Source of the DNA: an uncultured Clostridia bacterium | GTDB lineage: Bacteria > Bacillota > Clostridia > Oscillospirales > CAG-382 | DNA: 64,000 bases | Assembly (NCBI GenBank): GCA_944375955.1 | Contig: CALWBE010000036.1 | Coordinates: 31,754-95,753, forward strand | Direction of reading: 5' to 3' | In this document: positions 46,644-55,320 of the stretch, one piece after another | Position numbering within the stretch: position 1 is the first letter of the stretch | How the letters are laid out: each line of letters begins with the position of its first letter | Notes under the pieces: model-generated | The model's input: the letters and a program-made list of their open reading frames with translations, nothing else | Databases searched by the model: none | Told to the model about the DNA's origin: nothing | Made by a program: the position numbers and the translations under genes

Positions 46644-48538
46644 TTATCGCTCACCTCTTTTCTTTTCTGTGTGCAGAATGGAATTCCGTATTTCGCAATG
46701 CCGCAGCCCGAGCATTTTGTTCCGCAGTCGGGAGTTGTTTCCTCTTTCATGGCTTTTTCGTATTCACGGCGCAGAAAACTTTCAGTAACTCCGCAGTCGA
46801 TTACCGACCAAGGCAGAATTTCATCAAACGAATATCTTCTGTTAGCGTAAAAAGACGGATCGACTTTTTCTGTTTTAAAAGCGTTAAGCCAGTTGTCATA
46901 ATCAAAAAACTCATCCCACGCGTCAAATACACAGCCGGTTTTATATGCTTGGAGAATTACCGGAGCAAGTCTGCGGTCGCCTCTTGCAAAAACCGCTTCA
47001 AGAAAGCTTACTTTAGATTCATGCCAGCTGTAGCGTATACGGCGGCTGGTTATATTTTGACCGAGCAGTTTTTGCTTGCGTATAAGCTCTTCGCGAGTAT
47101 CCTGACCGCACCATTGAAAAGGCGTATCGCATTTCGGAACAAAACATGATACCGATATAGATACCTGACATGAACGGCCTTTAGGCTTGTCCGGATTTTT
47201 ATAGTATTCATCTACTATTTTCTGTGCAAGCTTAGGTATGCCTATTATATCCTCATCGGTTTCGCCCGGAAGTCCGAGCATAAAATAAAGCTTAACTGAA
47301 GTTCTGCCGTTTTTAAACGCGCTTGCGCAGGTGCGCAGAATTTCTTCTTCGGTAAGATTTTTGTTTATTATATCGCGCATGCGCTGAGTTCCTGCCTCGG
47401 GTGCAAAAGTAAGGCCTGATTTTCGAAGTTCCTCGATTTTTTTCATTATTTCGCTCTCAAATGAGTCAATTCGCATCGACGGAAGTGAAAGTCCGACTTT
47501 GCATTCGTCAGTCCATTCCTTTAGACAGTCTACAAGGGGCAGCAGCTTTGGATAATCGCTTATGCTTAAAGATGTAAGTGAAAGCTCTTCATATCCTGTT
47601 GAAAGATATTGACTGCGCGCCTGATTATTCAGCGTATCATAATTTTTATATCTGAACGGGCGGTAAATCATTCCTGCCTGACAAAATCGGCAGCCGCGCA
47701 TACAGCCGCGTGCCACTTCAAGCATTATTCGGTCATGTACTGTTTCAATATACGGAAGAGGTGATTTTTCAGGAAAATATGAAGAATCAAAATCGCTTAT
47801 TACACAGCGTTCCACTTTTTCGGGAACATCTTGATATATCGGAGATATTTTTGATATAGTGCCGTTTTCTCCCTTATATTCCACAGAATACAGCGACGGC
47901 ACATACATTCCTTTCTGCGAAGCTGCCGCCTGATGAAGAAATTCGCGCTTTGAATAAGGTTTGCCGTTTTTTTGGCAGTCTTCTTTATATTTTATATAGC
48001 TTTTGGTAAATTCAACAAGCGCTTCTTCTCCTTCGCCGATATTGAATACGTCGAAAAAGTCGGCGACAGGCTCCGGATTATAAGAACACGGACCGCCTCC
48101 GATTATTATCGGCATATCATCGCCGCGGTCTTTCGAGTAAAAAGGCAGACCGGCAAGCTCAAGCGTATAAAGAATATTAGTATAGCACATTTCATATTGC
48201 AGTGTAAAGCCGATTATGTCAAAATCCTTAAGAGCGTCTCCGCTTTCATGAGCATAAAGCGGAATTTTCTCGCGCATAAGAATATCTCCGAAATCTTTCC
48301 ATGGCGTATATGCGCGCTCACACCAGATATCCTTATCGCTGTTAAGCGCGCCGTAAAGAATTTTTACTCCGAGATTCGACATGCCTATTTCATACGCGTC
48401 GGGAAAACAAAACGCGAATCTTGCTTTTATATTTCTTTTATCTTTTATTGTTTCATTAAGCTCGCCCCCGGTATATCTGCCCGGCTTCTGCACTTGCTTT
48501 AAAAATTTTTCGGCAAGCTTTTTCGGAGTGTCTGTCAT
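46640..48538 (-). CDS. TIGR03960-type B12-binding-like radical SAM protein
   Basis: The 632-residue protein has an N-terminal cobalamin-binding-like region (ARFAFCFPDAYEIGMSNLGVKILYGALN), then a radical-SAM domain with CMRGCRFCQAGMIYRPFR near residue 281 and the family's APEAGTQRMRDIINKNLTEE. A Cys-rich C-terminus (CGTKCSGCGIAKYGIPFC) probably binds another cluster. It matches TIGR03960, which in Clostridia is followed by DUF2344 and then usually ribonuclease G and rplU; neither of the last two is here. Confidence 0.93.
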   Translation of the reverse strand: MTDTPKKLAEKFLKQVQKPGRYTGGELNETIKDKRNIKARFAFCFPDAYEIGMSNLGVKILYGALNSDKDIWCERAYTPWKDFGDILMREKIPLYAHESGDALKDFDIIGFTLQYEMCYTNILYTLELAGLPFYSKDRGDDMPIIIGGGPCSYNPEPVADFFDVFNIGEGEEALVEFTKSYIKYKEDCQKNGKPYSKREFLHQAAASQKGMYVPSLYSVEYKGENGTISKISPIYQDVPEKVERCVISDFDSSYFPEKSPLPYIETVHDRIMLEVARGCMRGCRFCQAGMIYRPFRYKNYDTLNNQARSQYLSTGYEELSLTSLSISDYPKLLPLVDCLKEWTDECKVGLSLPSMRIDSFESEIMKKIEELRKSGLTFAPEAGTQRMRDIINKNLTEEEILRTCASAFKNGRTSVKLYFMLGLPGETDEDIIGIPKLAQKIVDEYYKNPDKPKGRSCQVSISVSCFVPKCDTPFQWCGQDTREELIRKQKLLGQNITSRRIRYSWHESKVSFLEAVFARGDRRLAPVILQAYKTGCVFDAWDEFFDYDNWLNAFKTEKVDPSFYANRRYSFDEILPWSVIDCGVTESFLRREYEKAMKEETTPDCGTKCSGCGIAKYGIPFCTQKRKEVSDN

Positions 48539-48582
48539 TTTTGTTTTTATGCACCTTTCCTGTATGATTTTTATAAAAAGCT

Positions 48583-49137
48583 TTATTTATCGTATTTTTC
48601 AACCGCTATTATAAACGGCGCGTCGGGTGAATTTATAAGCTTAAGCATTGTAACGCAATAATATTTTTTGTCAAGCTGGGCAAGCTTTTCACAAAGCATT
48701 TCACCTTCAAGACGCCCTTCTTCATGACCGGGATATACGGATATAACAAGTATTCCGCCTTTTTTTAAAAGTTCTATCGCTGAAGATACCGCCGGCATAG
48801 TGCTTTCACGCATCGTATGAAGCTCTTTATTTCCGCTGCCCGGCAGATATCCTAAATTAAACATACCTGCCGAAATCTGCTCGTGTATGTATTTTTTGCA
48901 GTCGGCATGGCTTGCGCATATGAGCTCTGCGTTTTCAAGCCCCGCTTCCTTAAGGCGTTTTGCAGTGTTTTCGACGGCGCTTTCCTGAATATCAAAAGCA
49001 TAAACTTTTCCCTGCGGCGCTCTCCGGCACAAATATTCCGTGTCATGACCGTTTCCCATAGTAAAATCGCACAATACCGAATCCGGCTTGATGACCGGTT
49101 CTATAAAGGCCTTTGCCGCATCTAAAAGTTCAAACAT
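48583..49137 (-). CDS. mnmM: tRNA U34 methyltransferase MnmM (YtqB) family
   Basis: This is a class I SAM methyltransferase: motif I VLCDFTMGNGHDTEYL, VYAFDIQESAVENT, and the family-specific AGMFNLGYLPGSGNKELHTM, matching YtqB/MnmM. MnmM methylates nm5s2U34 in tRNA to mnm5s2U34. The start ATG at 49137 is taken because GAGAGGA precedes it by 9 bases. MnmA in the same window would supply the 2-thio group on the same base. Confidence 0.88.
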   Translation of the reverse strand: MFELLDAAKAFIEPVIKPDSVLCDFTMGNGHDTEYLCRRAPQGKVYAFDIQESAVENTAKRLKEAGLENAELICASHADCKKYIHEQISAGMFNLGYLPGSGNKELHTMRESTMPAVSSAIELLKKGGILVISVYPGHEEGRLEGEMLCEKLAQLDKKYYCVTMLKLINSPDAPFIIAVEKYDK

Positions 49138-49221
49138 TCTATTTTTTCCTCTCAAAAATTACTTATTAATATATAATTTCTCATATTATTATACCAGAAA
49201 CACGGTCAGATTTAAATAGTT

Positions 49222-49265
49222 TTTAAAAAAAACAAGGCAAAATCTCCGGCGAAGATTTTGTCTTG
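49222..49265 (-). terminator. terminator of folT
   Basis: CAAGGCAAAATCT (49233-49245) pairs with AGATTTTGTCTTG (49253-49265) with one G-T pair; on the minus strand it is followed by eight or more T. Confidence 0.88.
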
Positions 49266-49322
49266 CGTAATTTTATTATTTTAACTCAATAAAATATTTT
49301 GTAAAATTTTTCTACCGATTTT

Positions 49323-50036
49323 TTATTTATTAGGCAGATAAACAAAAATGTAAAGCAGTACAGCCGCAATGGCGACAACGGTAAGTATGCCGAGAAGAAC
49401 ATAATGTTTTGCTGTCATAACCGGCTTTGACTGTTCTGCTGAAATAAAATGCAATCTTGACAGAGCCGGAGTCATAGCGCTTAAAAAAATCACAAGCAGA
49501 CATGCTTCTGCTGGAAATAAAGCAGCATTTTTTATAACGCGGGGTATTGTGATAAAGGCATAAGACTTTCCGTTATTAAGCCAAGCGTAGTACCAAATCA
49601 TGATTATGGGATTTAATATTATGTTAGTAAAAACAGTGACGAAAAACCGTGAACAAATTATTCTTTCAGCAGAAAGTTTTCTGCGCCATAATATTAAAGC
49701 ATATAAAAGAGAACCTGACATTTCCACAAAGATGAAGGGAAAAAAGTAAGGTCCTGAACTTGTCTGAGAGATAAGCGCTCCAAGAGTATCTGTAACCGCA
49801 GCTGAAATAAGAGCTACGACGGGACCGTAAATTATCGCGCCGAGAGCGTTTACAAGGTAACCGAAATAAATATTGATATTTTCTCCTACAGGTATAAAAA
49901 ATGATTTTATCGCGACACGGAGAGCAATAAAAAGAGCGGCGATGCACAGCATGCGCACACTTTTAAGCTGCATTGCCGCTTCACGCCAGTATGCGGGAGA
50001 AAAAACCGACTTTGATTCTAAAACGTTTTTTTGCAT
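49323..50036 (-). CDS. folT: ECF transporter folate-specific S component
   Basis: From ATG 50036 (AAAGGAG upstream) the product is 237 residues with five to six membrane helices. It resembles S components: ALFIALRVAIKSFFIPVGENINIYFGYLVNALGAIIYGPVVALISAAVTDTLGALI, the family pattern that includes FolT. The upstream THF riboswitch assigns folate as the likely substrate. The ECF energising module (EcfA, EcfA', EcfT) is not nearby, so it would be shared. A longer frame lies upstream of the RBS and is not used. Confidence 0.92.
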   Translation of the reverse strand: MQKNVLESKSVFSPAYWREAAMQLKSVRMLCIAALFIALRVAIKSFFIPVGENINIYFGYLVNALGAIIYGPVVALISAAVTDTLGALISQTSSGPYFFPFIFVEMSGSLLYALILWRRKLSAERIICSRFFVTVFTNIILNPIIMIWYYAWLNNGKSYAFITIPRVIKNAALFPAEACLLVIFLSAMTPALSRLHFISAEQSKPVMTAKHYVLLGILTVVAIAAVLLYIFVYLPNK

Positions 50037-50129
50037 AAAAAAATACTCCTTTGAGAAAAAATTACGACAGAAAGTGCCGCATTTCAAAAGAGTGGATTAT
50101 AAAACGCCGGAACCGCCCCTGTGACAAAT

Positions 50130-50232
50130 GCGACAGCGGGATGCGGAAGCCGTACCGCAAGATTACTTTTCGTCCGAAAGACAACTCCCCGTTCTTTCGG
50201 CACTTTACGCACGGCTGCCTACTCTGCCGACC
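50130..50232 (-). ncRNA. tetrahydrofolate (THF) riboswitch
   Basis: On the minus strand the RNA reads GGCAGAGTAGG, TGCGTAAAGTGCCG, GGGGAGTTGTC, GGACGAAAAG, GCGGTACGGCTTCCGCATCC in that order, matching the conserved blocks of the class I THF riboswitch. It lies 94 bases before folT. The start of the aptamer coincides with the expected transcription start from the promoter at 50235-50263. Ligand binding would repress folT. Confidence 0.9.
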
Positions 50233-50234
50233 AT

Positions 50235-50263
50235 ATTATATACCTTTAGGCTAATATATGCAA
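50235..50263 (-). promoter_or_regulatory. folT promoter
   Basis: TTGCAT (50258-50263) and TATAAT (50235-50240) on the minus strand with a 17-base spacer. Confidence 0.75.
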
Positions 50264-50332
50264 TAGGTTTGCGTATAAAATTTTTATCATATTAAAAAAA
50301 TATGCAAATAAATACATATGGTATAAAAAATA

Positions 50333-50364
50333 AAAAAGCCGGTTTTAAAATTTTCCGGCTTTTT
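50333..50364 (-). terminator. terminator of the ilvE-vor operon
   Basis: AAAAAGCCGG (50333-50342) pairs with CCGGCTTTTT (50355-50364), giving flanking T runs on both strands. Confidence 0.9.
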
Positions 50365-50374
50365 ATTCTGATTT

Positions 50375-52069
50375 TTATTTTGCCTCGTATTTTTCCTTAT
50401 CTTTATCACGTATCTCAACTCGGCGAATTTTACCGCTGAAGGTTTTAGGAAGCTCGGAGACATATTCGATAACACGGGGATATTTATAAGGTGCAGTGTT
50501 GTGTTTTACATAAGTCTGAAGCTCTTTTGTAAGCTCATCGCTGCCCTTAAAGCCTTCTTTAAGAACAATAGTTGCTTTTACGGCAAAACCGCGCACCGGA
50601 TCGGGAACTCCCGTAACTGCCACTTCAAAAACAGCGGGATGTTCAAGCATAACGCTTTCAATCTCAAAAGGACTTATTCTGTAGCCGCTTGATTTAATCA
50701 CGTCATCATTTCTTCCGATATAACGGAAAAGACCGAATTCATCGCGATAAGCTATATCGCCTGTATGATAGAAACCGTCATGCATAGCGCGGTTTGTATC
50801 TTCGGAGTTCTCGTTATATGAACGCATAAGACCGCACGGATGTCTGTCGGCACTGAGTTTTCTTATACAGATTTCGCCGTTTGAGCCGTTTGGAACATTT
50901 TCGCCGTTTTCATCGAGGATATGTACATCGAATCCGGGAACAGGCAGTCCCATTGCTCCGGGAACAGGCTTTGTCCAGGGATAGATAGTGGCTATACACA
51001 GAGTTGTTTCAGTCTGACCGAATCCTTCGTATATTTCAAGACCGGTTGCTTCCTTCCATTTGTTAAAAATTTCGGGATTCATAGCTTCACCTGCCGTACA
51101 ACAGTGAGTGAGGGAAGACAGGTCATATTTTGAAAGATCATTCTGAAGCAGCAGTCTGTACATAGTAGGAGGAACACAGAAGGTTGTAACTTTATACTTC
51201 TCAAGTTTTGATAAAATATCTGCGCCGTCGAATTTATCGAAGTCATATACTAGTACTGCGGATTCTCCAAACCATTGACCGTATATTTTTCCCCAAAGGG
51301 ATTTAAGCCATCCGGTATCGGATATCGTAAAATGAAGTCCGCCGTCAACTACTCGGTGCCAGAATACACCGGTCATAATGTGACCGAGCGGATAGCGGAA
51401 ATCATGAAGAACCATTTTTGGATATCCGTTAGTTCCGGAAGTAAAACCGAGAATAGATATGTCGTTAGCATATATCGCGTCTTTTCCGGTAGGTCTTGAC
51501 CATTCGTCGCTTGCAACCTCAAAACCGGCTTCGAAATCAAGCCAGCCGTCTGCTTTTTTATGGCCGAGAACCATTTTCAGGCGGATTGTTTCATATTCGT
51601 CAAGACGTTCGTCAAACTGTTCGGTACAGTCGCCGTCTCCTGTTAAAATAGCATATTTAATTCCCGCCTTGTTGCAGCGGTAAACATATTCTTTCGGCGT
51701 AAGCATATAAGTTGCCTGCACCATTATTGCACCTATCTTATGAAGTGCAAGAACTACATGCCAGAAGTAATAACTTCTCTTCATTACAAGCAGAACTCTG
51801 TCGCCTTTTTTGACGCCGAGATATTTAAGATAGTTTGCGGCTTTATTGGAATTCCTCATCATATCGCCGAACGTGAAGCGTTTTTCCTCGCCGTCTTTTG
51901 ACACCCATATCATGGCGAGCTTGTCGGGTTTGGTTCTTCCGAGCTCGTCGACTACATCGTATGCAAAATTGAAATCGTCGTTCCAGGTAAGTTTATAGTT
52001 TTTCTGCGCATCTTTGAGAGAAAGAAAATCATCGCGGCTGGCTCCGACGAATTTTTCATATATTGGCAT
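50375..52069 (-). CDS. AMP-forming acyl-CoA synthetase
   Basis: The 564-residue protein is of the AcsM/medium-chain acyl-CoA synthetase type: P-loop ISILGFTSGTNGYPKMV (Thr replaced by Asn relative to SGTTG), the EGFGQTETTLCI motif, YHTGDIAYRDEFG and the adenylation lysine in PKTFSGKIRRVEIR. It activates a carboxylic acid with ATP and CoA. Next to the Vor genes, branched short-chain acids are the most likely substrates. It is the last gene of the operon before the terminator. Confidence 0.9.
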   Translation of the reverse strand: MPIYEKFVGASRDDFLSLKDAQKNYKLTWNDDFNFAYDVVDELGRTKPDKLAMIWVSKDGEEKRFTFGDMMRNSNKAANYLKYLGVKKGDRVLLVMKRSYYFWHVVLALHKIGAIMVQATYMLTPKEYVYRCNKAGIKYAILTGDGDCTEQFDERLDEYETIRLKMVLGHKKADGWLDFEAGFEVASDEWSRPTGKDAIYANDISILGFTSGTNGYPKMVLHDFRYPLGHIMTGVFWHRVVDGGLHFTISDTGWLKSLWGKIYGQWFGESAVLVYDFDKFDGADILSKLEKYKVTTFCVPPTMYRLLLQNDLSKYDLSSLTHCCTAGEAMNPEIFNKWKEATGLEIYEGFGQTETTLCIATIYPWTKPVPGAMGLPVPGFDVHILDENGENVPNGSNGEICIRKLSADRHPCGLMRSYNENSEDTNRAMHDGFYHTGDIAYRDEFGLFRYIGRNDDVIKSSGYRISPFEIESVMLEHPAVFEVAVTGVPDPVRGFAVKATIVLKEGFKGSDELTKELQTYVKHNTAPYKYPRVIEYVSELPKTFSGKIRRVEIRDKDKEKYEAK

Positions 52070-52100
52070 TTATTTAAACCGTCCTTTCATATATCGGAAT

Positions 52101-52655
52101 TTAATTTTTTACAACGACGGCAATAAATTTTGCGGGTCCGTCTCCGGTTGCTTTTTCCGCATGCGGAATACCCGAATTAAAATAAACGCTGTCGCCTTCT
52201 TCAAGCTCGTAAGAAATATCACCGATATAAAAGGTCATTTTGCCAGAAATAACATAATTGAATTCCTGTCCGTCATGTCCATGAAGCACCGGAGGTTTAT
52301 CATCGGGAGTTATGGTTACGAGAAACGGCTCAGATTTTTTGTTTTTAAAAGTATATGCCAGGTGTTTGTAATCATAGCCGTGTTCGCGGTTGACCGAATA
52401 TCCCTGTCCTTTCTTCACCATGCAGCACATTGAAAGAGTAGGCGATGAACCGCTTATAATATCAAGCACATCAACTCCTAGCGCTTCAGCTGCATTATAT
52501 ACAAAGCTGAAAGAAAAATCTATTTCTCCTTTTTCATATGACCGGTAAGTATCTATGTCTACTCCGAGCTTTTCGGCAAGCTCGGTATCGGTTATATCGC
52601 AGTCTTCACGTATGCATGCGAGTCTCATGCCGATATCTTTAAGCTGATCATTCAT
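52101..52655 (-). CDS. XRE-cupin transcriptional regulator
   Basis: The N-terminal helix-turn-helix (IGMRLACIREDCDITDTELAEKLGVDIDTYRSYEKGE) is XRE-type; the C-terminal ~80 residues are a cupin (HGHDGQEFNYVISGKMTFYIGDISYELEEGDSVYFNSGIPH) with His/Glu metal ligand positions. Such regulators sense small metabolites. Position between vorC-type and acyl-CoA synthetase genes on the same strand suggests it controls this operon. Confidence 0.9.
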   Translation of the reverse strand: MNDQLKDIGMRLACIREDCDITDTELAEKLGVDIDTYRSYEKGEIDFSFSFVYNAAEALGVDVLDIISGSSPTLSMCCMVKKGQGYSVNREHGYDYKHLAYTFKNKKSEPFLVTITPDDKPPVLHGHDGQEFNYVISGKMTFYIGDISYELEEGDSVYFNSGIPHAEKATGDGPAKFIAVVVKN

Positions 52656-52689
52656 TACTGATATACCTCCTTAAATTTAAAAATAAAAA

Positions 52690-53226
52690 TCAACCTTCGT
52701 AGTTATAACCAAGTTCAAGAGCTGTTTTGTTAAGACCGAGAAGATCCTGTTTTCTTGCCGGAACTACTTTTGCCAGGGCGCGGTCGATATTTTCAAACGG
52801 AATGATGCCGGTCTTTTTTATAAGATAACCGAGCATGATCATATTTGCAAGACCTGTAAGATTATTATCGGAAGCCATAGCTGTTGCGGGAATATAATAA
52901 GCGTCTACGTCAGTTCTTGCCACTTTTTTTGAAATAAGCGAACTGTCGACAAAAATTTTTCCTCCGGCTACGGTATCGTTTTCATATTTGTCAAGAGAAG
53001 GCAGATTCATCGCAATAAGGATATCGGGTTCGGAAACGATAGGCGAGCCTACTTTCGTATCGCTTAAAATTACACTGCAATTTGCGGTTCCGCCTCTCAT
53101 TTCGGGTCCGTATGACGGCAGCCAGCTTACTTCTTTGTCTTCAAGTAAACCTTCATATGCAAGAAATTTGCCGGCAAAAAGAATTCCCTGACCGCCGAAT
53201 CCTGCGATAAGTATCTGATTTGTCAT
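52690..53226 (-). CDS. 2-oxoacid:ferredoxin oxidoreductase gamma subunit
   Basis: The 178-residue protein begins MTNQILIAGFGGQGILFAGKFLAYEGLLEDKEVSWLPSYGPEMRGGTANC, the hallmark of the gamma subunit (VorC/KorC type), which holds the CoA-related Rossmann domain. It completes the oxidoreductase with the beta gene one base upstream. Symbol vorC would follow from the alpha subunit call. Confidence 0.93.
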   Translation of the reverse strand: MTNQILIAGFGGQGILFAGKFLAYEGLLEDKEVSWLPSYGPEMRGGTANCSVILSDTKVGSPIVSEPDILIAMNLPSLDKYENDTVAGGKIFVDSSLISKKVARTDVDAYYIPATAMASDNNLTGLANMIMLGYLIKKTGIIPFENIDRALAKVVPARKQDLLGLNKTALELGYNYEG

Positions 53227-53227
53227 A

Positions 53228-53983
53228 TTATTTTACCTCGCTTTCCGCATATTTATCCTTATAAACTCCGAGCGGATAGTAAGGAATCATATTTTCTTCA
53301 AGCCATCCGAGAGCTTTATCGGGAGTCATTCCCCAGTTTGTAGGACAAGTTGAAAGCACTTCGATAAGAGAGAAGCCTTTTCCCTCAATCTGATTCTGAA
53401 ATGCTTTTTTAATAGCAGCTTTTGCAGCGCGCACATTTTTAACGTTGTTTACCGCAACTCTTTCAAGGTAAGTGGCTCCGTCGACTTTTGAAAGCATTTC
53501 GCAGACTTTTACGGGATAGCCTACTGTGTTTACGTCACGTCCGTACGGAGAGGTTTGAGTTACCTGACCGGGAAGAGTGGTAGGCGCCATTTGTCCGCCT
53601 GTCATGCCGTATATTGCGTTGTTTACGAATATAACGGTGATGTTTTCGCCTCTTGCAGCGGAATGTACTGTTTCAGCCGTTCCGATCGCGGCAAGGTCAC
53701 CGTCGCCCTGATATGTGAATACGATATTGTTCGGATCTGATCTTTTTACGCCGGTAGCTACTGCCGGAGCACGGCCGTGAGCCGCCTGTACCATATCGCA
53801 GTTGAAATAGTTATATGTGAAAACCGAGCAGCCTACGGACGCTACGCCGATTGTTCTTCCGCGTACTCCGAGTTCGTCAATTGCTTCTGCAACAAGACGG
53901 TGAATTATTCCGTGAGTGCATCCCGGACAATAGTGCAGCGGCGCGTCGGTCAATGCTTCGGGTTTTGAAAATACTGTAGCCAT
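53228..53983 (-). CDS. 2-oxoacid:ferredoxin oxidoreductase beta (TPP) subunit
   Basis: The 251-residue beta subunit has HYCPGCTHGIIHRLV and the thiamine diphosphate motif TYQGDGDLAAIGTAETVHSAARGENITVIFVNNAIYGMTGGQMAPTT. It carries out TPP-dependent decarboxylation of the 2-oxoacid. It starts overlapping the alpha stop by one base (TGATG), supporting translational coupling. VorA is the usual name beside VorB. Confidence 0.95.
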   Translation of the reverse strand: MATVFSKPEALTDAPLHYCPGCTHGIIHRLVAEAIDELGVRGRTIGVASVGCSVFTYNYFNCDMVQAAHGRAPAVATGVKRSDPNNIVFTYQGDGDLAAIGTAETVHSAARGENITVIFVNNAIYGMTGGQMAPTTLPGQVTQTSPYGRDVNTVGYPVKVCEMLSKVDGATYLERVAVNNVKNVRAAKAAIKKAFQNQIEGKGFSLIEVLSTCPTNWGMTPDKALGWLEENMIPYYPLGVYKDKYAESEVK

Positions 53984-55050
53984 CAGTTTGCACCTCCTAT
54001 TTTGTCGGCTTCCTTGATCTTGTCAAGAACATTGTCGGTTGACGGGATCATTCCGCCGACTCTTGAACAAAGAAGCACAGGTTTTTTGCAGCGTGTTGCA
54101 AGTTCGATATCTTCAATAAGCTGACCCATTGAAAGCTCTACGGAAATAAATGCTTTTACACGATCTGCTGTATCGAGAAGAACTTTTTTCGGGAAAGGCC
54201 ACAAGGTGATCGGACGGATCATACCGACTTTAATACCTGCAGCTCTTGCCTTGTCAATAGCGTTTTGTGATACTCTTGCGGCAACACCGAATGCCACAAT
54301 ACAGACATCGGCGTCATCCATCATGTATTCCTCATACATTACTTCGTCTCTTTCGACGATCTTATATCTTTCATAACGCTCTACATTAAGTCTTTCAAGC
54401 TCTTCCGGCTGGAGACAAAGTGAATTTATAATGTTCGGCTTTCTTTCGCATTTTGTTCCGGTAAGAGCCCAGGATTTGTCATATTCATGAATCTCTCCTG
54501 CGTCAAGACTTACGGGCTCCATCATCTGACCCATTGTTCCGTCTGAAAGAATCATCGCAGGCATTCTGTATTTTTCGGCAAGATCAAACGCCTTAAACGT
54601 AAGGTTTACCATTTCCTGAACCGATGCCGGCGCAAGTACAAGCAGATGAAAATCTCCGTGTCCGGCGCCGCGCGTCGCATGGAAATAATCTGCCTGCGAC
54701 GGCTGAATACCTCCGAGTCCGGGGCCGCCTCTCTGTACATTTACTATAAGAGCGGGAAGATCACATCCGGCAAGATATGAAATACCTTCGCTTTTAAGTG
54801 AAATTCCGGGAGATGAGCTTGAAGTCATAACACGCTTTCCGGTGGAAGCTACGCCGATAACCATATTGATCGCGGCAATTTCACTTTCCGCCTGAAGAAA
54901 TACGCCGTTTATTTTAGGCATTCTTTTTGACATATATGCCGCAACTTCAGTCTGGGGCGTTATAGGATATCCGAAATAATGACGGCAGCCCGCCATAATT
55001 GCGGCTTCTGCAAGGGCTTCATTGCCCTTCATCAGGACTTTATCTGACAT
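53983..55050 (-). CDS. vorB: 2-oxoacid:ferredoxin oxidoreductase alpha subunit (VorB-like)
   Basis: This 355-residue alpha subunit contains KGNEALAEAAIMAGCRHYFGYPITPQTEVA, ESEIAAINMVIGVASTGKRVMTSSSSPG and VQRGGPGLGGIQPSQADYFHATRGAGHGDF. These fit subunits annotated as VorB (3-methyl-2-oxobutanoate dehydrogenase) or KorA (2-oxoglutarate). With ilvE in the same transcript, branched-chain 2-oxoacids are favoured. The reaction is 2-oxoacid + CoA + oxidised ferredoxin to acyl-CoA + CO2 + reduced ferredoxin, and is reversible. Confidence 0.9.
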   Translation of the reverse strand: MSDKVLMKGNEALAEAAIMAGCRHYFGYPITPQTEVAAYMSKRMPKINGVFLQAESEIAAINMVIGVASTGKRVMTSSSSPGISLKSEGISYLAGCDLPALIVNVQRGGPGLGGIQPSQADYFHATRGAGHGDFHLLVLAPASVQEMVNLTFKAFDLAEKYRMPAMILSDGTMGQMMEPVSLDAGEIHEYDKSWALTGTKCERKPNIINSLCLQPEELERLNVERYERYKIVERDEVMYEEYMMDDADVCIVAFGVAARVSQNAIDKARAAGIKVGMIRPITLWPFPKKVLLDTADRVKAFISVELSMGQLIEDIELATRCKKPVLLCSRVGGMIPSTDNVLDKIKEADKIGGAN

Positions 55051-55068
55051 TTTATTTTTCCTCCTCGA

Positions 55069-55272
55069 TTATTTTTCTACGGTGATAACACAGTCCGGAC
55101 ACATAGTAGCGCAGAAAGCGCAGCCTATGCATGCGGATTGATCCTCAACATGCGCGGGATGATAGCCCTTGATATTGATTTCTGTTTTAAGCTTTACTAT
55201 TTTTTTAGGACAAGCGCCTACGCAGAGACCGCAGCCCTTGCAAAGGTTTTCGTCAAATGTAACTTTTGCCAT
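55069..55272 (-). CDS. ferredoxin subunit of the 2-oxoacid oxidoreductase
   Basis: The 67-residue protein has two 4Fe-4S motifs, CKGCGLCVGACPKK and CIGCAFCATMCPDC. It is the delta subunit passing electrons from the TPP site to free ferredoxin. It lies 18 bases before vorB. Confidence 0.95.
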   Translation of the reverse strand: MAKVTFDENLCKGCGLCVGACPKKIVKLKTEINIKGYHPAHVEDQSACIGCAFCATMCPDCVITVEK

Positions 55273-55320
55273 ATCGCATATTCCTTTCTGTTAATTTTCT
55301 GTTTTTAAACGAATCGCTAG

